From contig NZ_OCMF01000002.1 of the NCBI RefSeq assembly GCF_900215295.1, positions 124,001-188,000 on the forward strand: 64,000 nt of DNA. Direction: 5' to 3'. A program made the translations under genes and the position numbers. The stretch comes from Salinimicrobium sediminis. GTDB lineage: Bacteria > Bacteroidota > Bacteroidia > Flavobacteriales > Flavobacteriaceae. Below, in pieces: positions 1-9,289 of this stretch. How positions within the stretch are numbered: the first letter of the stretch is position 1; each line of letters begins with the position of its first letter. The notes under the pieces are model-generated. The model saw only the letters and a program-made list of their open reading frames with translations, searched no databases and was not told where the DNA came from.

Positions 1-1914
1 GTGGAATTTATCAAGCCAGAACAAAGCATTACTTATAAGAAATGAACGTACTTCATTTCTTCCGTAGTTGAAAATATAGCTTTGCCAGTCGGGATGGAAA
101 CCTTTGCGGGGATCCTCATGTTCGTAAAGGTGAGTGCCGTCAAAATAGTGCAATCCATGAAGATCATTAGGGAAGTGGGAGGGGACCCAATCCAGAATGA
201 CTCCAATTCCTTCGCGGTGCAGGCTGTCAATCAATTGCATGAATTCCTGCGGAGTTCCAAAACGGCTTGAGGGAGCAAAATATCCGGTGATCTGGTACCC
301 CCAGGAACCAAAGAAAGGATGTTCCATTACAGGCATGAATTCCACATGGGTAAAGCCCATCTCTTTTATGTAACCCGGAAGCTGTTCTGCCAGTTCCAGA
401 TAGGTCAATGAACGCAGATTATCTTCGGGTACTCTTTTCCATGAACCCAAATGCAGTTCGTAAACCGACATTGGTTGGGGTTTGCCTTTTTTGCTGTCCC
501 TGTCTTTCATCCATACATTATCATTCCATGTATTTTCCAGATCCCACACCATAGAAGCGGTATTGGGCGGAGTTTCCCATTGAAAGGCAAAAGGATCCCC
601 TTTTTCAGCTTCATATCCGGTATTGGACTGGATATAATATTTGTAAAGACTTCCCTTTTTGGCTACCGGAATAAAGACTTCCCAGATCCCCGAATTATCC
701 CAACGGGCAGACATGGGATGAGCTTCCCGATCCCAGTTGTTAAAATCTCCTATTACCGAGATCTTTTCGGCATTGGGTGCCCATAAGGCAAAGTAAACTC
801 CTTTTGTTCCCATATATTCCATGAGATGGGAACCCAGTTTATTGTATAGGTGGTAGTGCTTACCTTCCCTGAACAAATGGATATCAAAGTCGGTTAGCAG
901 CGTAGCTTCGGCCGGTTTTTCAGCAGAAGATTTCTGTTCCTTCTTTTTATCGGTGGTAGCATCCTCAATCGTCTTTTTCACTTTGGCGGCCGCGGCAGTC
1001 ACCTCTTCCGGGCTGGGAGTGATATCTTCCACGAATTTTTTAGCCTTTTCGGTCCCTTCCATCAATTTCTCTGCGATAGATCCGGCCACTCCTTTGATAT
1101 CTTCAGAATCGGGAATATATTCTCTTGCCTTTTCCTCCAGGTCCCGCTTCGTTTTCTCATCGGGAGTAAGCTTTTCTTTCAATCCTTCTGCAGTTTCCTT
1201 GGCTGCATCCTTCAGGTCATCGGAAGGGGAAGTATTGGGTAATTTCATTTTCTCTTCTGCACTTATTCCCGGAACTGCCTTTGGACGGGACATCTTTTTA
1301 GCAGGTTTCTTCTCTTCAGGTTTTGCTTTGTCTTCGGCAGCTTTTTTTCCCGGAGATTTCTTTGCAGCAGGTTTTGAAGTTGAAGCAAATTTTTTATCTG
1401 CAGCTTTTCTTCCCGGTTTTTTCTTATCCTCCTCCTGCGGACTCCTCACTTCTCCTGTGGCAGGTGCCGAAACATGTGGCACAGGCTCATCGATCATAGG
1501 ATCCTGAAATTTTGCAGGTTTACTTGAAGTTTTGGAGGCAGCAGCTTTCTTTCTTCCGGGTTTTCTATTTTCTGCTGAAGTTTTTCCTGTTTTTTCCTTG
1601 TCTGGCGTACCTGTTTCCGGTAAAGCCTTTTTTGGCTTCGGAAGTTTTGGTTTCCCGGAAGTATCACCGGGCGTGCTTCCTGCGGCAGAAGACTTACTTT
1701 TTGAAGGTTTTTTATCTGAAGTATCTTTTTTCAAATTTGAGCCTTTGGCACCCGATTTTGAACGGGTTTTATCACCAACTCCCATAGGTCCTTTTACATC
1801 ACCTGATTCTTCAGCCTTTCCGGAAGTTTTAGTTCCCGGTCTGCCTTTAGGTGCCTTTTCTGAATTAGTAAACTTCTTTTCTTTATCTGGATTATTTTCC
1901 TTTTTCTTAGCCAT
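1..1914 (-). CDS. glgB: 1,4-alpha-glucan branching enzyme with long basic N-terminal extension (C-terminus off window)
   Basis: The enzyme makes alpha-1,6 branches in glucan, the last step of the GlgE pathway. The ATG at 1914 lies 3 bases after the treS-mak stop, so it is the third gene of a leftward operon. All 638 visible codons are open and the gene continues past base 1. From about residue 340 it matches GlgB: an N-terminal FDIHLFREGKHYHLY segment, a CBM48-type module with GDFNNWDREAHPM, then the start of the GH13 barrel including conserved region I (DWVPSHF, about residue 573). The catalytic Asp/Glu residues lie outside the window. Residues 1-339 are odd: a Lys/Pro/Ala/Ser-rich tail with PKGRPGTK (22-29), RKPGRKK (117-123) and KKPGRK (165-170), then an acidic-basic helical stretch (about 230-325). 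GlgB proteins normally begin near residue 335 of this one. The branching function is sure; the role of the tail is unknown. Confidence 0.93.
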   Translation of the reverse strand, partial: MAKKKENNPDKEKKFTNSEKAPKGRPGTKTSGKAEESGDVKGPMGVGDKTRSKSGAKGSNLKKDTSDKKPSKSKSSAAGSTPGDTSGKPKLPKPKKALPETGTPDKEKTGKTSAENRKPGRKKAAASKTSSKPAKFQDPMIDEPVPHVSAPATGEVRSPQEEDKKKPGRKAADKKFASTSKPAAKKSPGKKAAEDKAKPEEKKPAKKMSRPKAVPGISAEEKMKLPNTSPSDDLKDAAKETAEGLKEKLTPDEKTKRDLEEKAREYIPDSEDIKGVAGSIAEKLMEGTEKAKKFVEDITPSPEEVTAAAAKVKKTIEDATTDKKKEQKSSAEKPAEATLLTDFDIHLFREGKHYHLYNKLGSHLMEYMGTKGVYFALWAPNAEKISVIGDFNNWDREAHPMSARWDNSGIWEVFIPVAKKGSLYKYYIQSNTGYEAEKGDPFAFQWETPPNTASMVWDLENTWNDNVWMKDRDSKKGKPQPMSVYELHLGSWKRVPEDNLRSLTYLELAEQLPGYIKEMGFTHVEFMPVMEHPFFGSWGYQITGYFAPSSRFGTPQEFMQLIDSLHREGIGVILDWVPSHFPNDLHGLHYFDGTHLYEHEDPRKGFHPDWQSYIFNYGRNEVRSFLISNALFWLDKFH

Positions 1915-1917
1915 TTT

Positions 1918-4900
1918 CTATCGTTTTATGCATGATTTTATTCCTCTTAGGGGGATCAAAACCCAATCTGGACGATTGTTCAATTCATAATTCATTTCAT
2001 ATATCGCTTTTTCAAGCAGGAAGATCTGCATTAGGATCTCTGTGTCTTCCTTATCTGCAGGAATAAATTCGTTTTCTCCCACATGGTCATAATATCCTTT
2101 TAAGAATATTTGGGTCACCAGGTAATACCAGTTCTCTGCCCAGGTATCCAGTTCCCCTGTTTTGTTCTGTTGATCAAATTCCGATTCCAGAATGCTGCTG
2201 TATGCTGCATAATGGAAGGATCTAACCATCCCGGCGACATCCCGTAAAGGTGAGCGTTTCAATCTTCTTTCACTGAAAGATCTTGCCGGTTCTCCTTCAA
2301 AATCAATGATCACAAAATCTTTCCCGGTCCAAAGCACCTGACCCAAATGATAGTCTCCATGGGTCCTTATCTTCATGATGGGGATCTTATGATCGTATAC
2401 TTTCTTAAAAGTGTTTAAAACTACTCCCTTCATATCAAGCACCTCCTGTGCTTCGGGTTGGATGTGCTTCGGAAGCAATTTGATGCTCTTCTGAAGGTTT
2501 TGAAAAGCATTTCTGGTAAGCGACTGAAGCGAGGAGAAGAGAGACCTTTGATAATGCAGGGAAAAAGGTTCGGGTTCAAAATCCTTTTCAAGTGGATTCG
2601 CAGCCAAAGCTTTATGCATTTCGGCAGTCCTTTGTCCCAGCAGGGACATTCTCTCCGGGAATACTGCTCCCATTAATTCCTTCATATTTTCAGAAAGATC
2701 CTGATAAGAGAGCGGGGTAAGGGTATGGGGAACTTCTTCAAATTGTTTTTCTTTAGGAAGGGTTACTACCCTGTCAAAAAAGCGATTTAAAGAATCCTTT
2801 GTATAATCCCATGCATCTCCATGATTAGGAATGAGATCCTGCATCATTCCCAATACGATGATGTTCCTGGTACCCTGGGTATATTCTATAGCCCCTACAA
2901 ACCTTGGGGAATTTTGATAATCGGTTTTTTCAGTTAGATACCTGGTGATCTCGAGATCTGGATTGATTGTATTATCCAGTTTACGGTACAATTTCAGGAA
3001 ATATTTGTTGTCAAAGATGAGCGAGGTATTGCTTTGTTCGGCGTTAAGGATCTTCGACTGAACTTTTTCCGCTTCCTCCGCAAAGTCATTATCGCTGTGA
3101 TAAAATACCAGGTTCCCCCGGCCGCTTTGAAGACTTCTACCTTTCTTTATATTACGGAACAGCACATTTCTGAAACTTTCACTGTACACGGCATCAAAAA
3201 GATATCCTTCTTCTCCGTCAAGACTTAATTTTGCAATAATACCCTTTGCAGGCAGGTCTTTGTACTCCTGATCCATTTTAGGACTTAAAAAACCTAGAGG
3301 TAGTTGATACACTTCCGGCAGGCCATCATTATAATTCACTTCAATAGTGATTAAGGTGGAAGGCACATTGTGCACAGGAATATCAACCTTATTCAAAATG
3401 GAAATATTCTGGATCACCCTGGATTTGCCTCCAAACCAGCGGCAGGTATTTAGGTATTGAGGGAGGATATCATGTTCAAAACGGGATTTTGTTTTATTTT
3501 GAAGCAGTTGCTCCCAATTATTGAGCTGCAATACCGGGGTTTCTGATTTTGCCACATGCCCTTCTTCCTTTTGAAGAATGAACCAGTAATACCCATGAGG
3601 TGCCATGGTAAATAAGTAAGGATGTTCTGTGATCCTTGGGAACTTATTGTGGCTAAAAACCTCTACCGGAATATAACCTTCATAAGCTTCAAGGTCTAAC
3701 TCTGCTGCCTGTGGAAATCTGGAAAGATTTCCCAGCACCAGAATGTCCTCATCTTCAAAAGTTCGGGTATAGGCAATAACCTTAGCGTTACTTGGGGAAA
3801 GGAAGTTGATATCTCCGCGGCCAAAAGCTTTATATTTTTTTCTCATAGCAATGATCCTTTTCATCCACCATAATAGAGAAGAGGAATTCATTTGCTCGGT
3901 TTCCACGTTCACCGCCTCATATTTATATGAAGGATCAATGATTACCGGTAAATACAATTTGTGTGGGTTAGCGGTTGAAAAGCCCGCATTCCTGTCCGAG
4001 GACCACTGCATTGGTGTTCGTACCCCATCCCGGTCTCCCAGGTAGTAGTTATCTCCCATTCCTATTTCGTCTCCGTAATAGATCACCGGAGTTCCGGGAA
4101 GGGAGAAAAGCAGCACATTCATCAATTCGATCTTGTTGCGGTTGTTCTCCAAAAGCGGAGCCAGTCTGTGCCTTATCCCTACATTGATCTTTGCCTGCGG
4201 ATCTTTTGTATATACCTTATACATATAATCCCTTTCCTCATCGGTCACCATTTCCAGCGTTAACTCATCGTGGTTCCGGAGAAAAATTGCCCATTGGCAG
4301 TTAGCCGGAATTTCAGGAGTTTGGTCAATGATATCCATGATTGGATAACGATCTTCCATTTTGACCGACATGAACATGCGCGGCATTATTGGAAAATGAT
4401 AATTCATATGGCACTCATCACCCTCACCAAAATATGCAGCCGAATCTTCGGGCCACATATTGGCCTCGGCCAACAGCAGCTTGTTATCGTATTTTTTATC
4501 AACGTGAGTTCTAAGCTTTTTTAGAAATTCATGCGTCTCGGGTAGGTTTTCACAATTGGTGCCTTCTCTTTCGAAAAGGTAAGGCACGGCATCTAATCTA
4601 AAACCATCCACTCCAAGGTCAAACCAAAAATCCAGGACATCAAATACTTCCTGTTGTACCTTGGGATTGTCGAAATTAAGATCAGGTTGATGACTAAAGA
4701 ATCGGTGCCAAAAATATTGCTTTGCTACGGGATCATAGGTCCAGTTTGAAGGCTCGGTATCTGTGAAGATGATACGGGTATCTTTGTATTTATTGGGATC
4801 ATCTGTCCAGACATAATAGTCCCTTTCAGGAGAACCAATAGGTGCATTCCGGGCTCTCTGAAACCATGGATGCTGATCTGATGTGTGATTGATCACCAGC

Positions 4901-5217
4901 TCGGTAATGATTTTTAATCCGCGGCTATGAGCTTCTACAATAAGACGTTTAAAAACGTCCAGGTCGCCATACGAGGGATTGATACTGTAGTAATCCGCGA
5001 TGTCATAGCCGTCGTCCCGCAGCGGGGAAGGATAAAAAGGTAACAGCCAAATGGCAGTAACTCCAAGATCCTCAAGATAATCCAGTTTTTGAAGCAGACC
5101 TTCAAAATCTCCTATTCCGTCACCATTACTGTCAAAAAATGCTTTTATATGTAGTTCATAAATTATAGCGTCTTTATACCAGGTTTCCTGATCGCTCGAA
5201 TTAATTGGTTTGATCAT
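1918..5217 (-). CDS. treS: Trehalose synthase / maltokinase fusion
   Basis: A two-domain cytosolic enzyme of 1099 aa. The N-terminal GH13_16 domain (about 1-550) isomerises trehalose and maltose; the C-terminal maltokinase (about 570-1090) phosphorylates maltose to maltose-1-phosphate for GlgE. Visible GH13 residues are nucleophile D209 (GFRLDAVPYL), acid/base E251 (LLLAEANMW) and D317 (FLRNHDELT). The kinase part has the aminoglycoside-phosphotransferase-like catalytic loop HGDYHLGQVL followed by IDFEGEP, near residues 960-990. The start is 10 bases after the glgE stop, and glgB follows after 3 bases. Such TreS-Mak fusions are known in many bacteria. The assignment rests on both domains being complete and on the glgE/glgB neighbours. 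Confidence 0.95.
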   Translation of the reverse strand: MIKPINSSDQETWYKDAIIYELHIKAFFDSNGDGIGDFEGLLQKLDYLEDLGVTAIWLLPFYPSPLRDDGYDIADYYSINPSYGDLDVFKRLIVEAHSRGLKIITELVINHTSDQHPWFQRARNAPIGSPERDYYVWTDDPNKYKDTRIIFTDTEPSNWTYDPVAKQYFWHRFFSHQPDLNFDNPKVQQEVFDVLDFWFDLGVDGFRLDAVPYLFEREGTNCENLPETHEFLKKLRTHVDKKYDNKLLLAEANMWPEDSAAYFGEGDECHMNYHFPIMPRMFMSVKMEDRYPIMDIIDQTPEIPANCQWAIFLRNHDELTLEMVTDEERDYMYKVYTKDPQAKINVGIRHRLAPLLENNRNKIELMNVLLFSLPGTPVIYYGDEIGMGDNYYLGDRDGVRTPMQWSSDRNAGFSTANPHKLYLPVIIDPSYKYEAVNVETEQMNSSSLLWWMKRIIAMRKKYKAFGRGDINFLSPSNAKVIAYTRTFEDEDILVLGNLSRFPQAAELDLEAYEGYIPVEVFSHNKFPRITEHPYLFTMAPHGYYWFILQKEEGHVAKSETPVLQLNNWEQLLQNKTKSRFEHDILPQYLNTCRWFGGKSRVIQNISILNKVDIPVHNVPSTLITIEVNYNDGLPEVYQLPLGFLSPKMDQEYKDLPAKGIIAKLSLDGEEGYLFDAVYSESFRNVLFRNIKKGRSLQSGRGNLVFYHSDNDFAEEAEKVQSKILNAEQSNTSLIFDNKYFLKLYRKLDNTINPDLEITRYLTEKTDYQNSPRFVGAIEYTQGTRNIIVLGMMQDLIPNHGDAWDYTKDSLNRFFDRVVTLPKEKQFEEVPHTLTPLSYQDLSENMKELMGAVFPERMSLLGQRTAEMHKALAANPLEKDFEPEPFSLHYQRSLFSSLQSLTRNAFQNLQKSIKLLPKHIQPEAQEVLDMKGVVLNTFKKVYDHKIPIMKIRTHGDYHLGQVLWTGKDFVIIDFEGEPARSFSERRLKRSPLRDVAGMVRSFHYAAYSSILESEFDQQNKTGELDTWAENWYYLVTQIFLKGYYDHVGENEFIPADKEDTEILMQIFLLEKAIYEMNYELNNRPDWVLIPLRGIKSCIKR

Positions 5218-5227
5218 GGTTTTATTT

Positions 5228-7207
5228 TTATCTGATTGGTTTTTTTGTTTCTACTTTTAAAATATGGGCAGGAACAGCCCGGGGATGTAACTCTACATAG
5301 TTCCATTCATTTTGCCAGATATAGCTGGCGCCGGTAAGCAGGTCTTTTACCGAATAGGAGTCGTGGTTCTCGATCTTTAATCTTTTTAATGGCACTTGAA
5401 CCCAACCCGATTGGGTATGGTGGGGATCGAGATTAACAATGATGATAAGTTTATTGGTTTCTTCTTCGTCTATTTTGGAATATGCGATAATTTGATCATT
5501 ATCTGTATCGCAGAATTCAATGTTCCAGGTGGTTTGCAAGGCAGCATTTTCATTCCTTATGCGGTTGAGAATACTTATCATCTCCTTGATCCTTGTATTT
5601 CTATGCCAGTCCCAGTGATAGACCTGGTACTTTTCTGAATGATTGTATTCCTCCTTACCCGGATAAGCTTCATTGAGTCCTAACTCGAATACAGGACCGT
5701 ACAGGCCGTAATTAGAAGACATTGTTGCAGCAAGGATGAGGCGTATGATAAACGATGGCTCCTCTTGATTTTCGAGGGAAATAGGTAAAATATCAGGCGT
5801 ATTGGGCCAAAAATTAGGGCGGTAATATTCCCTGACTTCAGTTTTGGTGAGCTGGGTAAGGTACTCGATGAATTCCTCTTTAGTGTTCCTCCAGGTAAAG
5901 TAGGTATAGGATTGATTGAACCCGATCTTTGCAAGTTCTTCCATCACCCGTGGGCGGGTAAAGGCTTCAGCAAGGAAAATTATACCCTCATGTTTTTTAT
6001 TGATCTCCCTGATACACCACTCCCAAAAAGGGAAAGTTTTGGTGTGGGGATTATCCACTCTAAAAATGGTGATACCCTTGTCGATCCAGAATTCTACAAT
6101 GCTCTTTAATTCCTCCCAAAGATTTTCCCAGTCTTCGGTCTCGAAATTCACAGGCAATACATCCTGATATTTTTTGGGCGGATTTTCGGCATACTGCACA
6201 GTGCCATCCGGCCGCCACTTAAACCACTGGGGATGTTCCTTCACATAAGGATGATCTGGAGAACATTGGATCGCAAAATCAAGCGCGATCTCGATATCCA
6301 TATCTTTTGCTTTTTTGACCAGACGTTGAAAATCATCCATGGTCCCCAGTTCGGGATGTATGGCTTTATGGCCCCCTTCTTTAGCACCAATGGCCCATGG
6401 CGATCCGGGATCACCTTCTTCGGCATCGGTTGCGTTGTTTAAGCCCTTTCTATGGCTACGGCCAATAGGATGAATAGGGGGGAAATAGATCACGTCAAAT
6501 CCCATTTTTGATACTTCAGGAAGCACATTCTCACAGTCTTTGAAAGTTCCGTGTTTTCCTTTTTCGGGAGAAGATGACCTGGGAAAGAATTCATACCAAG
6601 CACTGAATAATGCTCTTTTTCTTTCTACCCTTACCTCCAGGACTTTATCATATGCAAAAGCTTTGTTCCGGTCCCGGGATTCGTACATTACTTTGGAAGC
6701 CGAATCACTCAAAGCTTCAGAAACAGAACGGGCCTCATGATCCTCATCTTTAAAAAGAGATATCCACTCCTTTAATTTCTTTTTGTTGGGCGCAGAGGCG
6801 CGGGATAGAGCCTCCTCCATGAGTTCGGCGCCAATGAGCAATTCTGTTTTAAGATTTTGATTAGCGGCGGCTTTTTTCTTCAGTCCGTCCTGCCAGGTAG
6901 AGAAATGATCTACCCAGGATTCCAGGGTATATTCGTATTCACCAACCTCGGGAAGTTTAAAGACGCTGCTCCAGTGGTCATTGCCTTCAAACTCCATTGG
7001 CTGTTCCTGCCATTTTTTCTCACGTCCTCGGTTTTTCTTCTTCTCCCTGTAAAGCAGGACCGCATCCACCTTATCATGGCCATCACCAAAGATATCGGCT
7101 TCAACTTTTATTTCTTCGTTTATGATTCTTTTGATCGGATATTTTCCGCAGTCAATTTCGGGTTTTACATTTCTTATACTTACTCTTTTATGTCCATCAA
7201 TTTTCAT
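5228..7207 (-). CDS. glgE: Alpha-1,4-glucan:maltose-1-phosphate maltosyltransferase
   Basis: GlgE transfers maltosyl units from maltose-1-phosphate to the non-reducing end of alpha-1,4-glucan. At 659 aa it has the family length: an N-terminal beta/helical region (about 1-190), the GH13_3 barrel, then a C-terminal beta domain. Diagnostic stretches are YFPPIHPIGR (241-250), FRVDNPHTK with nucleophile D385, and FLAEAFTRPR with acid/base E414. It is the first gene of the leftward operon glgE, treS-mak, glgB and diverges from treZ across 191 bases. No clear TANNTTTG element was found on its own strand. Some relatives are annotated simply as alpha-amylase, but the NPHTK and EAFTRP signatures are specific to GlgE. 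Confidence 0.95.
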   Translation of the reverse strand: MKIDGHKRVSIRNVKPEIDCGKYPIKRIINEEIKVEADIFGDGHDKVDAVLLYREKKKNRGREKKWQEQPMEFEGNDHWSSVFKLPEVGEYEYTLESWVDHFSTWQDGLKKKAAANQNLKTELLIGAELMEEALSRASAPNKKKLKEWISLFKDEDHEARSVSEALSDSASKVMYESRDRNKAFAYDKVLEVRVERKRALFSAWYEFFPRSSSPEKGKHGTFKDCENVLPEVSKMGFDVIYFPPIHPIGRSHRKGLNNATDAEEGDPGSPWAIGAKEGGHKAIHPELGTMDDFQRLVKKAKDMDIEIALDFAIQCSPDHPYVKEHPQWFKWRPDGTVQYAENPPKKYQDVLPVNFETEDWENLWEELKSIVEFWIDKGITIFRVDNPHTKTFPFWEWCIREINKKHEGIIFLAEAFTRPRVMEELAKIGFNQSYTYFTWRNTKEEFIEYLTQLTKTEVREYYRPNFWPNTPDILPISLENQEEPSFIIRLILAATMSSNYGLYGPVFELGLNEAYPGKEEYNHSEKYQVYHWDWHRNTRIKEMISILNRIRNENAALQTTWNIEFCDTDNDQIIAYSKIDEEETNKLIIIVNLDPHHTQSGWVQVPLKRLKIENHDSYSVKDLLTGASYIWQNEWNYVELHPRAVPAHILKVETKKPIR

Positions 7208-7357
7208 ACGTAAATTTTAAAGGTAAAAGCTGGGTGATTTATGGAAGTACCTGCATTTACAGGATTTCCCCAATCTAAAACACTTAAATTTAGGCAAGTA
7301 AACCCACACCCTTAGTTAAAAAACTATTAAACATAAAATCTTCCGTTTTATCCTTCT

Positions 7358-7365
7358 TAGCTTTG
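7358..7365 (+). promoter_or_regulatory. -7 promoter element for the treZ operon
   Basis: TAGCTTTG matches the Bacteroidetes -7 consensus TANNTTTG and lies 33 bases before the treZ ATG. No good -33 TTG at the usual spacing was seen, so the call rests on the -7 word and its position in the divergent glgE/treZ gap. Confidence 0.5.
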
Positions 7366-7398
7366 AATGTGTTAGGAAAAATCTGAGGAATTTTATTT

Positions 7399-9216
7399 AT
7401 GGGAAAGAAAGTTGGTGCAGTATATAAAGGAGAAAAAAATAGTCAATTTTGCATATGGGCTCCCAAAGCCGAATCTGTAGAAGTACTTATAAAGGATAAA
7501 CAAAAGCCACTTCCACTAACCAAAGATGCTAAAGGTTACTGGAGTGGGGACTTTACTGAAATCGCTCCCGGCACCCTTTACAAATTCCGCATAGACAACG
7601 AGACATTTCCCGATCCTGCTTCCCTTGCTCAGCCTGAAGGAGTCCACTCCTGGTCACAGCTTGTTGATCATCATTCTTTTAATTGGCAGGATGCTGCCTG
7701 GAAGGGTCGTAAACTTTCAGAAATGGTCATTTACGAACTTCATGTGGGTACTTTTACACCTCAGGGTACTTTTGAAGCCATTATTGAAAAACTTGATCAC
7801 CTGGAGGAACTCGGCGTCAATACTATTGAACTAATGCCTGTTTCTCAGTTTCCCGGCAATCGTAACTGGGGTTATGACGGGGTCTATCCTTTTGCCGCCC
7901 AGGATAGCTATGGCGGAATGGAAGGTCTCAAAAAGCTCATAAATGCCTGTCATTCCCGTAATTTTTCGGTGCTGCTTGATGTGGTTTATAATCATTTAGG
8001 TCCCGAAGGGAATTACATTTCTCAATATGGCCCCTATTTTACTGAAAAATATCACACTCCCTGGGGCAGTGCCATTAATTTTGATGATGCATACTCTGAC
8101 CAGGTGCGGCATCATTTTCTCCAGAATGCCTTAATGTGGCTGGAAGATTTTCACTTCGACGGACTGCGGCTTGATGCAGTACACGAGATCATTGATAGGG
8201 GAGCCAGGCATTTCCTTAAAGAGCTGAGCGAAAAAACCGATGAGCTTGAACAAAGGACCGGAAAAAAATATTGCCTTATCGCAGAAAGTGATCTTAATGA
8301 TTCCCGGCTGGTTACCTCTTATGAGAAGGGCGGCTACGGACTGGAAGGCCAGTGGGTGGATGATTTTCACCACGCCGTACATACTGTTTTAACCGGCGAA
8401 GATGCAGGTTACTACAGTGATTACGGAAAAATGGAATACCTGGCAAAAACCTTTACACAGGCATTCATCTATGATGGGATCTATTCCCCTTTTAGGAAGC
8501 GTAGTATAGGAAATAGCCCGCAGGGGATTGAGCCATCGCAATTCGTGGTGTGTATACAGAATCATGATCAGGTTGGCAACAGGTTGTTGGGAGAACGTCT
8601 TTCTGAACTGGTGACTTTTGAAAAAAATAAACTGGCTGCCGGCATTATGCTTTCTTCTCCTTATGTACCTATGCTGTTCATGGGGGAGGAATTTGGAGAA
8701 AAAAACAGGTTTCAGTATTTTATTAGTCACGGAGATCCAAATCTGGTGAAGGCCGTTCAGGAGGGGCGAAAAAGGGAGTTTTCATACTTCTTCCAAAGCC
8801 ATAGCGATACAGAATTTCCCGATCCACAGTCAGAGAACACTTTTAAAAATTCTAAATTGAACTGGAATTTTAAAAAAGATGATCATCAAAATACCCTTTT
8901 TCAATATTATAAGGAGTTGCTGAAATTAAAAAAACAGGGGGCTTTTGATCTTTTCAGGCATGAAAGCCTTTCGACAGAAGCCGATGAGGCTTCAAAAGTT
9001 CTTAAAGTTTCGGCCTCAAATGGGAATAATACCCTTACCGGAATTTATAACTTCGGAAAAGAGCCATTTTCAGCAGAAATTTCCGAAGAAAAAAATATTA
9101 GAGTGATCATTTCCTCCTCCGCTACCAAATGGGGAGGAAAGAAAGCAGAAAACGAGGTGCAAAAAGGAGGAAGGATCCAAGTTCTTCCTGAAGCGATGCT
9201 AATCTTCAGTTACTGA
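7399..9216 (+). CDS. treZ: Malto-oligosyltrehalose trehalohydrolase
   Basis: TreZ releases free trehalose from malto-oligosyltrehalose made by TreY. The protein is 605 aa. An N-terminal CBM48-like sandwich (FCIWAPKAESVEVLI, 17-31) precedes the GH13 barrel, with LLDVVYNHLGPEG (192-204), nucleophile D259 (FDGLRLDAVHEI), acid/base E296 (LIAESDLND) and a distal CIQNHDQVGN near residue 380. Spacing of the active-site segments and the length fit TreZ rather than GlgB. It heads the rightward operon treZ, GH57, treY, malQ; the next gene follows after 73 bases. The partner TreY is encoded two genes downstream, which supports the assignment. Confidence 0.94.
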   Translation: MGKKVGAVYKGEKNSQFCIWAPKAESVEVLIKDKQKPLPLTKDAKGYWSGDFTEIAPGTLYKFRIDNETFPDPASLAQPEGVHSWSQLVDHHSFNWQDAAWKGRKLSEMVIYELHVGTFTPQGTFEAIIEKLDHLEELGVNTIELMPVSQFPGNRNWGYDGVYPFAAQDSYGGMEGLKKLINACHSRNFSVLLDVVYNHLGPEGNYISQYGPYFTEKYHTPWGSAINFDDAYSDQVRHHFLQNALMWLEDFHFDGLRLDAVHEIIDRGARHFLKELSEKTDELEQRTGKKYCLIAESDLNDSRLVTSYEKGGYGLEGQWVDDFHHAVHTVLTGEDAGYYSDYGKMEYLAKTFTQAFIYDGIYSPFRKRSIGNSPQGIEPSQFVVCIQNHDQVGNRLLGERLSELVTFEKNKLAAGIMLSSPYVPMLFMGEEFGEKNRFQYFISHGDPNLVKAVQEGRKREFSYFFQSHSDTEFPDPQSENTFKNSKLNWNFKKDDHQNTLFQYYKELLKLKKQGAFDLFRHESLSTEADEASKVLKVSASNGNNTLTGIYNFGKEPFSAEISEEKNIRVIISSSATKWGGKKAENEVQKGGRIQVLPEAMLIFSY

Positions 9217-9289
9217 AAATCATCATATTAAAAGCCCTTTTTAGAACCCGGAGTTCCCGGGGGGAAACAACTAACATATATCATGTAAT

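Noticed and set aside
953-1990. Long open frames on the plus strand opposite the glgB extension
   Set aside because: They arise from the AAA/TTT-rich codons of the basic tail. The minus frame is continuous with the GlgB domain, begins 3 bases after treS-mak and has protein-like composition, while the plus frames are Phe/Ser-rich with no family match.
6857-7213. Plus-strand frame opposite the start of glgE
   Set aside because: A shadow of glgE. It has no promoter or family match and is fully covered by the GlgE N-terminal domain.
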